Shown one piece after another: positions 16,452-26,105 of a DNA stretch of 64,000 nucleotides (positions are counted from its first letter, which is position 1; each line of letters starts with the position of its first letter). The notes beneath the pieces were generated by a model. It was not told the DNA's origin. It made no database searches and saw only the letters and a list, made by a program, of their open reading frames with translations. This DNA comes from Cupriavidus metallidurans CH34 (lineage in GTDB: Bacteria > Pseudomonadota > Gammaproteobacteria > Burkholderiales > Burkholderiaceae). The DNA is taken from NCBI RefSeq assembly GCF_000196015.1, contig NC_007971.2:62001-126000 (forward strand). The letters are read 5' to 3'. The translations under genes and the position numbers were made by a program.

Positions 16452-19400
16452 ATGTTTGAACGTATCATTAGTTTCGCCATCCAGCAGCGATGGCTGGTCC
16501 TGCTCGCCGTGTTTGGAATGGCCGGGTTAGGGATTTTCAGCTACAACCGACTACCGATCGACGCGGTCCCTGACATTACCAACGTTCAGGTTCAGGTCAA
16601 TACCTCGGCACCAGGCTATTCACCGCTCGAAACCGAACAGCGTGCTACGTATCCGATCGAGGTCGTGATGGCCGGCCTGCCGGGACTCGAACAGACGCGT
16701 TCCCTGTCCCGCTATGGCTTGTCGCAGGTGACGGTCATCTTCAAGGATGGCACGGACGTCTATTTCGCGCGCCAACTCGTCAACCAGCGCATCCAGGAAG
16801 CCAAGGACAATCTGCCTGAAGGCGTTGTGCCGGCGATGGGGCCTATTTCGACCGGCCTCGGGGAGATCTATCTATGGACCGTTGAAGCCGAAGAGGGTGC
16901 TCGCAAAGCTGACGGGACTGCCTATACGCCGACAGATTTGCGCGAAATCCAGGATTGGGTGGTACGGCCGCAACTGCGTAACGTGCCCGGTGTCACCGAG
17001 ATCAATACTATCGGTGGTTTCAACAAGCAGTACCTGGTCGCGCCGAGTCTTGAACGGCTAGCGTCGTACGGGCTGACGCTGACCGACGTCGTCAATGCGC
17101 TGAACAAGAACAACGACAACGTGGGTGCGGGCTACATCGAGCGTAGGGGCGAGCAGTATCTGGTTCGTGCGCCGGGTCAGGTTGCGTCCGAAGACGACAT
17201 CCGCAACATTATTGTCGGTACAGCGCAGGGGCAGCCGATCCGCATTCGCGACATCGGGGATGTGGAGATTGGCAAGGAACTGCGTACCGGTGCGGCAACC
17301 GAGAATGGCAAGGAAGTTGTGCTGGGCACGGTATTCATGCTCATCGGCGAAAACAGCCGGGCTGTGTCAAAAGCGGTCGATGAAAAGGTCGCTTCCATTA
17401 ACCGTACGATGCCGGAAGGTGTGAAGATCGTAACGGTATACGACCGGACACGTCTGGTCGACAAGGCCATTGCGACCGTCAAGAAGAACCTTCTTGAAGG
17501 CGCGGTGCTCGTCATCGTAATTCTGTTCCTTTTCCTGGGTAACATCCGCGCGGCGCTGATTACCGCGACGATCATTCCGCTGGCGATGTTGTTCACCTTC
17601 ACGGGGATGGTGAACTACAAGATCAGTGCGAACCTGATGAGCTTGGGCGCGCTCGACTTCGGCATCATCATCGATGGCGCGGTGGTGATTGTCGAAAACT
17701 GTGTGAGGCGACTGGCGCATGCGCAGGAACACCATGGCCGGCCATTGACGCGCTCCGAGCGGTTCCATGAGGTGTTTGCCGCAGCGAAGGAGGCGCGTCG
17801 CCCACTGATCTTCGGTCAGCTCATCATTATGATCGTCTACCTGCCGATCTTTGCGCTGACGGGGGTGGAAGGCAAGATGTTCCACCCGATGGCGTTCACG
17901 GTCGTCCTGGCGCTGCTGGGCGCGATGATTCTGTCCGTGACGTTCGTTCCGGCTGCGGTCGCCTTGTTCATCGGCGAACGGGTGGCCGAGAAAGAAAATC
18001 GTCTCATGCTCTGGGCGAAGCGTCGCTACGAGCCGCTGCTGGAAAAGTCGCTCGCGAACACGGCCGTTGTATTGACGTTTGCCGCGGTGTCAATTGTTCT
18101 GTGCGTGGCCATTGCGGCCCGCCTGGGCAGCGAGTTCATCCCCAATCTGAACGAAGGCGACATTGCCATCCAGGCGCTGCGCATTCCTGGCACGAGCCTG
18201 TCGCAGTCCGTGGAGATGCAGAAGACGATCGAGACGACCCTCAAGGCAAAATTCCCCGAAATCGAGCGCGTGTTTGCGCGGACAGGTACGGCGGAGATTG
18301 CATCCGATCTGATGCCGCCGAATATTTCGGATGGCTACATCATGCTCAAGCCTGAGAAGGATTGGCCAGAGCCGAAGAAAACACATGCCGAACTGCTGTC
18401 CGCCATCCAGGAGGAAGCCGGCAAGATCCCCGGGAACAACTACGAGTTCTCCCAACCGATCCAGCTGCGGTTCAACGAGCTGATCTCCGGGGTCCGCTCG
18501 GACGTCGCAGTCAAGATCTTCGGCGATGACAACAACGTGCTCAGCGAGACGGCGAAGAAGGTATCGGCCGTGCTGCAGGGCATCCCCGGCGCGCAGGAGG
18601 TGAAGGTAGAACAGACCACCGGCTTGCCGATGCTGACGGTCAAGATCGATCGGGAGAAGGCGGCGCGATACGGGCTTAACATGAGCGACGTGCAAGACGC
18701 GGTGGCAACGGGCGTCGGAGGCCGTGATTCCGGAACCTTCTTCCAGGGCGATCGTCGTTTCGATATCGTGGTCCGCCTGCCCGAAGCTGTGCGCGGCGAG
18801 GTCGAGGCTCTGCGCCGATTGCCGATTCCGTTGCCAAAAGGAGTGGACGCGAGAACGACGTTTATCCCATTGAGCGAGGTGGCGACGCTGGAAATGGCGC
18901 CCGGCCCGAACCAGATCTCGCGCGAGAACGGCAAGCGCCGCATCGTGATCAGTGCCAACGTTCGTGGACGTGATATTGGTTCATTCGTGCCCGAGGCGGA
19001 AGCGGCTATCCAAAGCCAGGTCAAGATCCCGGCTGGCTACTGGATGACATGGGGTGGCACCTTTGAGCAACTGCAGTCCGCCACCACCCGCCTGCAGGTG
19101 GTAGTGCCGGTGGCGCTGTTGCTGGTCTTCGTACTGTTGTTTGCGATGTTCAACAACATCAAGGATGGCTTGCTAGTCTTCACGGGCATTCCCTTTGCGC
19201 TGACTGGCGGGATTCTTGCCCTGTGGATACGCGGCATTCCGATGTCCATTACTGCAGCGGTGGGCTTCATCGCGCTGTGCGGGGTGGCGGTGCTCAATGG
19301 TCTGGTGATGCTGTCGTTTATCCGATCGCTGCGCGAAGAAGGGCATTCCCTCGACAGCGCGGTCCGAGTTGGCGCCCTGACGCGACTGCGTCCGGTGCTG

Positions 19401-19643
19401 ATGACGGCCCTGGTGGCATCCCTGGGTTTCGTGCCGATGGCCATCGCCACCGGTACGGGCGCTGAGGTGCAACGTCCCCTCGCAACGGTGGTAATCGGTG
19501 GCATCTTGTCGTCCACGGCGCTGACCCTACTGGTGTTGCCGGTGCTCTATCGACTTGCTCACCGCAAGGATGAGGACGCGGAAGATACTCGCGAGCCAGT
19601 CACTCAGACGCATCAACCGGATCAAGGCCGCCAGCCTGCATGA
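16452..19643 (+). CDS. czcA: CzcA, heavy-metal RND proton/cation antiporter
   Basis: A 1063-residue inner-membrane RND pump with 12 helices and two large periplasmic domains. Starting at the ATG at 16452, the proton-relay acids of helix 4 fall at Asp402, Asp408 and Glu415 (DFGIIIDGAVVIVEN), the positions known for CzcA, which supports this start. It exports Zn, Co and Cd with CzcB and CzcC, driven by proton flow. A hairpin with a T-tract follows the stop and may reduce read-through into czcD. Confidence 0.97.
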   Translation: MFERIISFAIQQRWLVLLAVFGMAGLGIFSYNRLPIDAVPDITNVQVQVNTSAPGYSPLETEQRATYPIEVVMAGLPGLEQTRSLSRYGLSQVTVIFKDGTDVYFARQLVNQRIQEAKDNLPEGVVPAMGPISTGLGEIYLWTVEAEEGARKADGTAYTPTDLREIQDWVVRPQLRNVPGVTEINTIGGFNKQYLVAPSLERLASYGLTLTDVVNALNKNNDNVGAGYIERRGEQYLVRAPGQVASEDDIRNIIVGTAQGQPIRIRDIGDVEIGKELRTGAATENGKEVVLGTVFMLIGENSRAVSKAVDEKVASINRTMPEGVKIVTVYDRTRLVDKAIATVKKNLLEGAVLVIVILFLFLGNIRAALITATIIPLAMLFTFTGMVNYKISANLMSLGALDFGIIIDGAVVIVENCVRRLAHAQEHHGRPLTRSERFHEVFAAAKEARRPLIFGQLIIMIVYLPIFALTGVEGKMFHPMAFTVVLALLGAMILSVTFVPAAVALFIGERVAEKENRLMLWAKRRYEPLLEKSLANTAVVLTFAAVSIVLCVAIAARLGSEFIPNLNEGDIAIQALRIPGTSLSQSVEMQKTIETTLKAKFPEIERVFARTGTAEIASDLMPPNISDGYIMLKPEKDWPEPKKTHAELLSAIQEEAGKIPGNNYEFSQPIQLRFNELISGVRSDVAVKIFGDDNNVLSETAKKVSAVLQGIPGAQEVKVEQTTGLPMLTVKIDREKAARYGLNMSDVQDAVATGVGGRDSGTFFQGDRRFDIVVRLPEAVRGEVEALRRLPIPLPKGVDARTTFIPLSEVATLEMAPGPNQISRENGKRRIVISANVRGRDIGSFVPEAEAAIQSQVKIPAGYWMTWGGTFEQLQSATTRLQVVVPVALLLVFVLLFAMFNNIKDGLLVFTGIPFALTGGILALWIRGIPMSITAAVGFIALCGVAVLNGLVMLSFIRSLREEGHSLDSAVRVGALTRLRPVLMTALVASLGFVPMAIATGTGAEVQRPLATVVIGGILSSTALTLLVLPVLYRLAHRKDEDAEDTREPVTQTHQPDQGRQPA

Positions 19644-19652
19644 CGTAAATCC

Positions 19653-19681
19653 TTGGGCGGTCATCGTACCGCCCAATTTTT
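19653..19681 (+). terminator. hairpin plus T-tract between czcA and czcD
   Basis: TTGGGCGGT (19653-19661) and ACCGCCCAA (19668-19676) form a perfect 9-bp stem with a 6-base loop followed by TTTTT. It fits a rho-independent terminator or an attenuator, because czcD continues in the same direction 13 bases later. Confidence 0.75.
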
Positions 19682-19693
19682 ATAGGAGTTTCT

Positions 19694-20644
19694 ATGGGCG
19701 CAGGTCACTCACACGACCATCCCGGTGGCAACGAGCGATCGCTCAAGATCGCCCTTGCGCTGACCGGTACGTTCCTGATTGCCGAAGTGGTCGGTGGTGT
19801 CATGACGAAGAGCCTGGCGTTGATCTCCGACGCCGCGCACATGCTCACGGACACCGTCGCACTGGCCATCGCACTGGCTGCTATTGCGATCGCCAAGCGA
19901 CCCGCGGACAAGAAGCGGACATTTGGCTACTACCGTTTTGAGATTCTTGCCGCGGCCTTTAACGCATTGCTGCTGTTCGGTGTGGCTATCTACATCCTGT
20001 ACGAAGCCTACCTGCGGCTGAAATCGCCACCTCAGATTGAGTCAACCGGCATGTTCGTCGTGGCTGTGCTGGGCCTGATCATCAATCTCATCAGCATGCG
20101 CATGCTGTCCTCCGGGCAAAGCAGCAGCCTGAACGTGAAGGGTGCTTATCTGGAAGTCTGGAGCGATCTGCTCGGGTCGGTTGGCGTCATCGCCGGTGCG
20201 ATCATCATCCGCTTCACGGGCTGGGCGTGGGTCGACTCCGCCATTGCGGTGCTGATCGGCCTCTGGGTACTGCCTCGCACGTGGATCCTGCTGAAGTCGA
20301 GCCTGAATGTGCTGCTCGAAGGCGTACCCGATGACGTGGATCTGGCAGAGGTTGAGAAGCAAATTCTGGCGACGCCCGGGGTAAAAAGCTTCCATGACCT
20401 CCACATCTGGGCACTTACCAGCGGCAAGGCGAGCTTGACGGTTCATGTCGTGAATGACACGGCCGTCAACCCGGAAATGGAAGTGCTACCGGAATTGAAG
20501 CAGATGCTGGCTGACAAATTCGATATCACGCACGTGACCATTCAGTTCGAACTGGCACCATGCGAACAAGCGGATGCAGCTCAGCATTTCAATGCATCGC
20601 CAGCACTGGTCGGATCGAAGTCGCTTGCTGCAGGAGGAAACTAA
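19694..20644 (+). CDS. czcD: CzcD, cation diffusion facilitator
   Basis: A 316-residue CDF transporter with six helices. The metal site of helix 2 is visible as His49-x3-Asp53 (AHMLTDTV), with Asp46 just before it. The N-terminus carries GHSHDHPGG and the C-terminal cytoplasmic domain has [15 protein letters not shown]. It moves Zn, Co and Cd from cytoplasm to periplasm and in Cupriavidus also influences czc induction. The ribosome site AGGAG lies 5' of the ATG, just after the hairpin. Confidence 0.95.
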   Translation: MGAGHSHDHPGGNERSLKIALALTGTFLIAEVVGGVMTKSLALISDAAHMLTDTVALAIALAAIAIAKRPADKKRTFGYYRFEILAAAFNALLLFGVAIYILYEAYLRLKSPPQIESTGMFVVAVLGLIINLISMRMLSSGQSSSLNVKGAYLEVWSDLLGSVGVIAGAIIIRFTGWAWVDSAIAVLIGLWVLPRTWILLKSSLNVLLEGVPDDVDLAEVEKQILATPGVKSFHDLHIWALTSGKASLTVHVVNDTAVNPEMEVLPELKQMLADKFDITHVTIQFELAPCEQADAAQHFNASPALVGSKSLAAGGN

Positions 20645-20645
20645 G

Positions 20646-21323
20646 GTGCGGGTACTTGTTGTAGAAGACGAACCGCGTACTGCGGAGTATTTGCAGAAGG
20701 GATTGTCGGAGTCGGGTTTCGTGGTCGACATCGCGAACAATGGTGGCGATGGGCTCCACATGGCGGAAGAGACCGACTACGACGTCATCATCCTGGACGT
20801 CATGCTGCCAGGTATGGACGGGTGGACGGTCATCAAGTCCATTCGATCCAAGTCCGAGACACCCGTACTGTTTCTGACGGCGCTGGATGATGTGGCGGAT
20901 CGTGTCAGAGGCTTCGAGTTGGGGGCAGACGATTACCTGGTCAAGCCCTTCGCCTTTGCCGAGCTCCTTGCCCGTATCCGGCGTTGCTTGCGCCAAAGCA
21001 CCTCGAAGGAGTCCGAGCGATTGCGCATTGCCGATCTGGACATCGACGTGCTTGGAAGGCGGGTATTCCGGGGAACTACCCGCATTGAATTGACGAATCA
21101 GGAGTTCTCGCTGTTGCACCTGCTCATGCGCCGGAGAGGGGAGGTGCTGTCGCGAACCACGATCGCGTCCCAGGTCTGGGGCGTCAACTTCGACACGGAT
21201 ACCAATGTCGTTGACGTCGCGATCCGGCGCCTGAGATCCAAGGTGGATGATCCCTTCGATCAAAAGCTGATCCATACCGTACGGGGAATGGGCTATGTCC
21301 TCGACCCAGAGCGCGGCCGGTGA
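20646..21323 (+). CDS. czcR: CzcR, OmpR-family response regulator
   Basis: A 225-residue response regulator. The GTG start at 20646 follows GGAGGAAAC and lies one base after czcD. The receiver domain has acidic residues EDE at 7-9, phospho-acceptor Asp51 ([10 protein letters not shown]) and Lys in LVKPFAF. A winged-helix DNA-binding domain follows from about 125 to 222. It is the partner of CzcS and the obvious candidate to bind the ATTAC/ATTGC/ATGAC repeats found at several promoters in this window. Confidence 0.94.
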
Positions 21324-21327
21324 CGGA

Positions 21328-22758
21328 ATGAGGCCCGGGACTTCGATAACCCCGCTGTCACTGACGAGGCGGCTTGGGCTCTTCTTTGCATTGGTACTGT
21401 CTATCGCGCTGGCCAGCATGGGCGCCTTTGCTTACTACTCGCTCGCCGCGCAACTCGAGGCCAGAGACGATGAGGTTGTAAAGGGAAAACTCGAACAGGT
21501 CGAGCATTTCTTGCGCGAGGTGGACGGGGTGCAGGGCGTCCCGGCGGCGCAGCATCGCTTCGATGATCTGGTGCGAGGTTACTCGGACCTCATCGTTCGC
21601 GTCACGGCGCTGGATGGCCGGCTTTTGTTTCGCACGGGCAACGATGCATTGCTGGAAGGCACTGACCAAGCGGCGGTCACGGGAAAGTCATCGCTCATGT
21701 TCCAGTCCGCCGATGCGGTGTTGGGGCGAGACGGTACGCGGGCGACGGTGTTCGTGGCGAAGTCTGGCGAGGACAGGAAGCAGGTGACTGCGCGATTCCG
21801 GACGACGCTCGTGCTTGGTACCACCGTCGGTGTGATATTGACGGCCCTGGTGGGGGCGGCCATTACGCGCCGTGAGCTGGAGCCGGCGCACGTACTTATC
21901 AAGCAGATCAACCGGATCAGTGTGGAACGGCTGAGCTACCGGGTGGACATGCCACCCAAGCCCACCGAAGTGCGTGATATCGCCTCTGCGTTCAATGCGA
22001 TGCTGCAACGCCTCGAGGATGGTTATCAGAAGCTGTCGCGGTTCTCCGCCGATCTTGCCCATGATTTGCGCACGCCGCTTAACAACCTCATTGGACATGC
22101 CGAGGTCGCCTTGTCACGAGACCGCACCGGGCCCGAGTATGTCGCCTTGGTGGAGGAAAGCCTGGTCGAATACCAGCGACTTGCGAGGATGATCGATGCG
22201 ATGTTGTTCCTCGCGCGAGCTGACAGTGCCAATGTGGCGCTCGAGTTGACGGAACTCCAGTTGAATGCAGAACTTCGCAAGTTGTCCGCCTACTTTTCGG
22301 TGCTTGCAGAGGAGCGAAGCGTCGTAATCAGGGTAAGCGGGGATGCCACCCTGGTCGCTGATGCCATTCTGTTCCAGCGTGCGATCAACAATGTTCTGTC
22401 AAATGCGGTCCGTCATGCGTGGCCGAATTCGATGATAGATCTGGTGGTGCGCCGCGAAGCGGCACATTGTTGCATCGACATCACGAACGTTGGAGACCCA
22501 ATCCCGGAGCGGGAACTTTCCCTCATCTTTGATCGGTTCTTCCGTGGGGATAGGGCGAGATCCAACTCGTCACAGTCCACGGGGCTGGGCCTGGCCATCG
22601 TCCTGTCGATCATGGAGCTCCATGGCGGCGACGCGTCAGCCGTGAGCGGCTTGGATGGGAAGACACGCTTTACATTGCGCTTCCCGCTCAACGGTGCTGA
22701 AGCCTCAGCGCGGGTTTCGGTGGGTAGGCCGAGTCAGGACCGACCAGTCGTTGGGTAG
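21328..22758 (+). CDS. czcS: CzcS, metal-sensing histidine kinase
   Basis: A 476-residue sensor kinase from the ATG at 21328, 4 bases after czcR; an upstream in-frame ATG at 21295 would overlap czcR. Two transmembrane helices (about 10-32 and 160-185) enclose a periplasmic sensor domain, followed by HAMP. The phosphorylated His245 lies in ADLAHDLRTPLNNLIGH, and the HATPase domain has N, G1 and G2 boxes (TGLGLAIVLSIMELHGG). It senses periplasmic Zn, Cd or Co. Confidence 0.94.
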   Translation: MRPGTSITPLSLTRRLGLFFALVLSIALASMGAFAYYSLAAQLEARDDEVVKGKLEQVEHFLREVDGVQGVPAAQHRFDDLVRGYSDLIVRVTALDGRLLFRTGNDALLEGTDQAAVTGKSSLMFQSADAVLGRDGTRATVFVAKSGEDRKQVTARFRTTLVLGTTVGVILTALVGAAITRRELEPAHVLIKQINRISVERLSYRVDMPPKPTEVRDIASAFNAMLQRLEDGYQKLSRFSADLAHDLRTPLNNLIGHAEVALSRDRTGPEYVALVEESLVEYQRLARMIDAMLFLARADSANVALELTELQLNAELRKLSAYFSVLAEERSVVIRVSGDATLVADAILFQRAINNVLSNAVRHAWPNSMIDLVVRREAAHCCIDITNVGDPIPERELSLIFDRFFRGDRARSNSSQSTGLGLAIVLSIMELHGGDASAVSGLDGKTRFTLRFPLNGAEASARVSVGRPSQDRPVVG

Positions 22759-22776
22759 AGTGGTGCAATGAGCCCG

Positions 22777-22792
22777 ATTGCCTATTTGTAAT
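22777..22792. promoter_or_regulatory. convergent half-sites upstream of czcE
   Basis: ATTGC (22777), N6, GTAAT (22788): the same half-sites as in the other czc promoters, but facing each other. It lies 81 bases before czcE. The arrangement is weaker evidence than the direct repeats. Confidence 0.35.
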
Positions 22793-22872
22793 CGCCGGGC
22801 AAGGCTGCAGCATGCGTACAATTTATACACTCGTTTTCATAGATCAACGAAGTCTCTAGAAAGGAGATGACT

Positions 22873-23268
22873 ATGAAAACGAAGAAACACGCCTTGCTGT
22901 TTGCGGCGTTGCTGTTGGGTGGGATGTCGGCTTCGTATGCTTTGGAAATGACCGGGTTGAAACCGGGCGTGCCTGCGTCGACGGCGACGGCGCAGGCGAT
23001 GGCGAAGCGTCACGCGACCTTGTATGGCGATCCAGCCGGCCAATCTCAGGCCAGTCGCATTATCGACGTGAAGCCAGGGATGCGGTATGTCAACGTGGAC
23101 TCTGGCGAGACGGTGGCGTTTCGGGCCGGCGAGAAGATCGTCGCATGGACCTTCGCCCAGATGGTCAGGGATACGAGTGTGGACCTTGGCTTGTTGATGC
23201 CGGATCTGCCGGGTAGCGCTGGCGTGCGCGTCTATATTGATAGAAGCGACCTCTTCACAGGTGGCTGA
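22873..23268 (+). CDS. czcE: CzcE, periplasmic metal-binding protein
   Basis: A 131-residue exported protein from the ATG at 22873; an ATG at 22867 touches the AAGGAG ribosome site and is less likely. The signal peptide ends near SASYA. The mature part is a small beta protein like C. metallidurans CzcE, a periplasmic dimer that binds Cu or other divalent metals and changes shape. It follows czcS and ends in a strong terminator at 23292. Confidence 0.9.
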   Translation: MKTKKHALLFAALLLGGMSASYALEMTGLKPGVPASTATAQAMAKRHATLYGDPAGQSQASRIIDVKPGMRYVNVDSGETVAFRAGEKIVAWTFAQMVRDTSVDLGLLMPDLPGSAGVRVYIDRSDLFTGG

Positions 23269-23291
23269 ACGTTGCTGAACCGGTGAACTAC

Positions 23292-23318
23292 AGGCCCCGC
23301 ACAATGCGGGGCCTTTTT
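23292..23318 (+). terminator. rho-independent terminator after czcE
   Basis: AGGCCCCGCA and TGCGGGGCCT form a perfect 10-bp stem with a CAA loop, followed by TTTTT. Confidence 0.9.
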
Positions 23319-23425
23319 CATCGTCATTGGCGTCGGTTCTGCCGCTTAGCAATACACGAGGCGATGGGAAGTTGTAGCACGCGCCACCGCATCATGAACG
23401 GCACCGGATTGACGCCGATGGAGGG

Positions 23426-23458
23426 AAAAAAAGCTTGCCCTCCGGGGAGGGCAAGCTT
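23426..23458 (-). terminator. rho-independent terminator of the czcJ-like gene
   Basis: AAGCTTGCCCTCC (23431-23443) and its inverted copy (23446-23458) form a long stem. On the minus strand it is followed by a T-run from 23430 downward. It lies 110 bases after the czcJ-like stop. Confidence 0.8.
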
Positions 23459-23566
23459 CGGAAGCTTTCGCCATCGGGATAAAGCGAAAGAGCACCAAGA
23501 GCCAAGCAACTGACGGGTGCCTGGCTCCCCCACAGAGGTCGGTCTGAGTTTCAGGGACGGCTTGCG

Positions 23567-23845
23567 TCAAATTCCGCGTGCGCCATCGGTGAACACATCA
23601 CGCGGCCCAATACGCGAGCCGTCGGTAAATACGTCACGCTGGCCGAGGCGTGCGCCGTCGGTGAACACGTCGCGCTTGTCGATGCGTGCACCGCCGGCGT
23701 AAATGTCGTTGACTGCGGCGCGTCCGCCGTCGGTGTAGGGGTCGCGGGGACGGTGGATCTGGCCATCAGGGGTAGCAGCGATGGCGGAGCCGGCGGCAGC
23801 AATCGTGAGGGCAGCAGCAATCAGGGCAGTGTGAATCGTCTTCAT
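23567..23845 (-). CDS. czcJ: CzcJ-like small periplasmic repeat protein
   Basis: A 92-residue protein with a GGAGAG ribosome site, a signal peptide (cleavage near AIAA at 23-24) and a mature part made almost wholly of 12-residue repeats with the pattern D-x-[FY]-T-D-G-x-R-x-x-x-R (about five units, one with AGG for TDG). Small exported proteins of this type (CzcJ, CopQ, MmmQ) are strongly metal-induced in C. metallidurans; their biochemical role is not settled. The symbol rests on repeat type and position after czcE. An ATTAC-N6-ATTAC element lies 82 bases upstream. Confidence 0.7.
   Translation of the reverse strand: MKTIHTALIAAALTIAAAGSAIAATPDGQIHRPRDPYTDGGRAAVNDIYAGGARIDKRDVFTDGARLGQRDVFTDGSRIGPRDVFTDGARGI
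23575..23740. repeat. 36-bp tandem repeats inside the czcJ-like gene
   Basis: About four and a half direct copies of a 36-bp unit, each starting near CGTCGGT (plus strand), encode the 12-residue protein repeat. They are divergent at third codon positions, so selection acts on the protein. Confidence 0.8.
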
Positions 23846-23926
23846 GGAATCTCTCCGGAGTCAATGTTTGTGAGTCTCTAATCGCTCACCGTGTTCACAG
23901 TCTAGCTACCGGACCTGCTCCACTGA

Positions 23927-23953
23927 ATTACCCGCGTATTACGATCCTGTCAT
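23927..23953. promoter_or_regulatory. 11-bp-period repeats upstream of the czcJ-like gene
   Basis: ATTAC (23927), N6, ATTAC (23938), then N6 and a convergent GTCAT (23949). Two exact consensus half-sites one helical turn apart. Confidence 0.55.
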
Positions 23954-23980
23954 AAAAAAATGCCTCCCGGTTGGGAGGCA
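23954..23980 (-). terminator. rho-independent terminator of the porin gene
   Basis: TGCCTCCC and GGGAGGCA flank a 4-base loop. On the minus strand a run of seven T follows. It lies 47 bases after the porin stop. Confidence 0.88.
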
Positions 23981-24027
23981 CAAACTCTCTTGAATTAACA
24001 AGAAAGTGTCGATTCTTTTGAGCTCGC

Positions 24028-25095
24028 TCAGAACTTGTGGCGTACGCCTACGACGACGCCGGTCTGATCCTTGCCAGGGACAACGTTGGTCGGGCTGCCG
24101 GTCGTCGAGTTGTAGCCGTTCATGCCCAGCTGCGAGTTGCCGCGGTTCAGTGCATAACCGACGTTCATATACACATCGGTACGCTTCGAGAAAGCGTAAT
24201 CTGCCGAGGCAACGAACAGGAACGGGTCTGCGCCAGAATTGCGGCTGTCCGTGTAGTAGGCGGCGCCGGTCAGCGTCAGTGCGGGCGTCAGGCCATAGCG
24301 CAGGCCGGCCCAGTAAATGTTAGAACCGTTCGTCGGCAGCGCACCGACATTGCCGTTGTACCAGCGATAACCAATAAATGCCTTAGCCGGTCCGAAAGCG
24401 TAGCTCGCGCCAATTAGAGCGCGGCGGTCCTTGCGGTCGGCCGTGGCGACGGTGCTGCCCTGGATCTCGTCGTACACCGCGCCGACAGCGAGGGCGCCGG
24501 TTTCATACATGAGCGATACGCCCATGTTTCGATCGACCTTGTAGTTCCCCGGCACTTCGCCGCCGCCGGTGCGGCTAAAGCTGTAGAGGCCGGTGACCGT
24601 CAGGCCACTGAAGATGCCACGGTACTTGATAGCATTGTCAGCGCGACCCGCCAAGACGTCATCCATCTTGAAGAGCGAGTAGCGCGGCGCGAAGCCCATC
24701 GGGTCGAGTTGCAGCGTGGTGTCATACATTGGTGTCGTTTGACGACCCAACGTCAGTTGACCATATTTGCTACCCAATCCTACGAAGGCACTACGATCAA
24801 AAAGACGGGTGCTGTTGTTCTGTGCGCCGGTGTCGAACGAAATGCCGCTTTCCAATTCGAAGATGGCTTTCAGACCGCCGCCAAGGTCTTCGACGCCACG
24901 CAGGCCCCAACGCGACGTCGACATGTTGCCGGAGGTCATGCGAACCTGGTTCGAGCCACCGGGCGAAGCCGATGGGACGTTGCTCAGATACTCGATACCC
25001 GCGTCGGCCACACCATACAGCGTGACGCTCGATTGAGCGAATGCGGTTGTAGCGAACAGACCGAGGGATGCGACGGCAATGCGACTAATCTTCAT
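24028..25095 (-). CDS. Gram-negative porin (OmpC/Omp32-type trimeric porin)
   Basis: A 355-residue outer-membrane porin of the betaproteobacterial general-porin family: a signal peptide ending AFAQS, then SSVTLYGVADAGIEY, a typical first strand. Later strands are amphipathic and the protein ends VGVRHKF with the terminal Phe needed for BAM recognition. The ATG follows TGAGGAG. Upstream lies half of a triple repeat element, now separated from its other half by an IS3 insertion, so its metal regulation may be altered. Confidence 0.92.
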   Translation of the reverse strand: MKISRIAVASLGLFATTAFAQSSVTLYGVADAGIEYLSNVPSASPGGSNQVRMTSGNMSTSRWGLRGVEDLGGGLKAIFELESGISFDTGAQNNSTRLFDRSAFVGLGSKYGQLTLGRQTTPMYDTTLQLDPMGFAPRYSLFKMDDVLAGRADNAIKYRGIFSGLTVTGLYSFSRTGGGEVPGNYKVDRNMGVSLMYETGALAVGAVYDEIQGSTVATADRKDRRALIGASYAFGPAKAFIGYRWYNGNVGALPTNGSNIYWAGLRYGLTPALTLTGAAYYTDSRNSGADPFLFVASADYAFSKRTDVYMNVGYALNRGNSQLGMNGYNSTTGSPTNVVPGKDQTGVVVGVRHKF

Positions 25096-25211
25096 GGATT
25101 CTCCTCATTAAGACCCGAAATTAATTTGGTGGGGGCGAGTATAGAAATCTGCAGATGACGGTCAGATTGCGTGACCTTGCCCCTGTTCCACGAATCCCAT
25201 AACCGAGGGAA

Positions 25212-26105
25212 TTAGGCAGCCCGGTGTTGCTGAGCTGCGGACCAGTTTTTCTCGAACGTCATGGGGCTGACGTAGCCCAGCGTCGAGTGGAGTCGGCTGG
25301 CATTATAAAAGCCAAGCCAGTCAATTACCTCGTCCATTGCGGCGCGGCGGGTAGCGAACTGGCGACCGTGCAGGCGAGCGACCTTCAACGACCCCCACAG
25401 ACTCTCAGTCGGCGCGTTGTCCCAGCAATCGCCCCTGCGGCTCATTGACGAGCGCATGCCATACGCCTTCAGGGCGTCTTGAAACAGATGGCTGCAATAC
25501 TGGCTTCCCCGGTCGGTGTGCACAATCACACCGGCTTCCGGGCGGCGCCGGAACCAGGCCATGCGCAGCGCGTCCGTGACCAATTCGGCCTTCATGTGTG
25601 GTTGCATCGACCAGCCAACCACCTGCCGGCTGAACAGGTCGATGATGACCACCAGGTAGAGCCAGCCTTCGGCGGTCGCCACATAGGTTATGTCGCTCGT
25701 CCAGACTTGATTGGGTGCTGCTGGGCTAAAGTCGCGTTGCAGCAGATTGGGGGCCACCGGCAAATCGTGGTTCGAGTTGGTTGTCGCGATGTACTTGCGC
25801 TTGTGGCGGGCACGGATGCCGTGCAGCGCCATCAGCTTGCGAACACGCTCCTTGCCCACCCGCACCCCACGCGCCAGCAGTTCCTTCCACATGCGCGGCC
25901 AGCCGTACTCCCCCTTGACCCCGGCGTGAATCGCCTTGATGTGGGCCAACAAGGCATCGTCACTGAGTCGGCCTCTATCTGGCCTGTCGGTGCTTACTGT
26001 GCGTTGCTTGCGCTGGTGATAGCCGCTGGGGCTGACCCCTAACAGCTCACACAGGACCGAGACCGGCCAGTAACGTCGGTTTCGCTCGATGAACGCATAC
26101 CTCAC
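25212..26105 (-). CDS. IS3-family transposase OrfB (DDE integrase)
   Basis: A 297-residue catalytic subunit with an HTH_21-like N-terminus and an rve integrase core. The acidic triad is seen in WTSDITYVAT (Asp), VHTDRGSQY (Asp) and NAPTESLWGSLK (Glu), and the C-terminus has FYNASRLHSTLGY. It overlaps orfA by 4 bases; IS3 elements usually make an OrfAB fusion by programmed -1 frameshifting. Confidence 0.93.
   Translation of the reverse strand: MRYAFIERNRRYWPVSVLCELLGVSPSGYHQRKQRTVSTDRPDRGRLSDDALLAHIKAIHAGVKGEYGWPRMWKELLARGVRVGKERVRKLMALHGIRARHKRKYIATTNSNHDLPVAPNLLQRDFSPAAPNQVWTSDITYVATAEGWLYLVVIIDLFSRQVVGWSMQPHMKAELVTDALRMAWFRRRPEAGVIVHTDRGSQYCSHLFQDALKAYGMRSSMSRRGDCWDNAPTESLWGSLKVARLHGRQFATRRAAMDEVIDWLGFYNASRLHSTLGYVSPMTFEKNWSAAQQHRAA

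Noticed and set aside
23575..23740. 36-bp tandem repeats considered as a CRISPR array
   Set aside because: There are no spacers; repeats are contiguous, diverged at silent positions and encode a 12-residue protein repeat.
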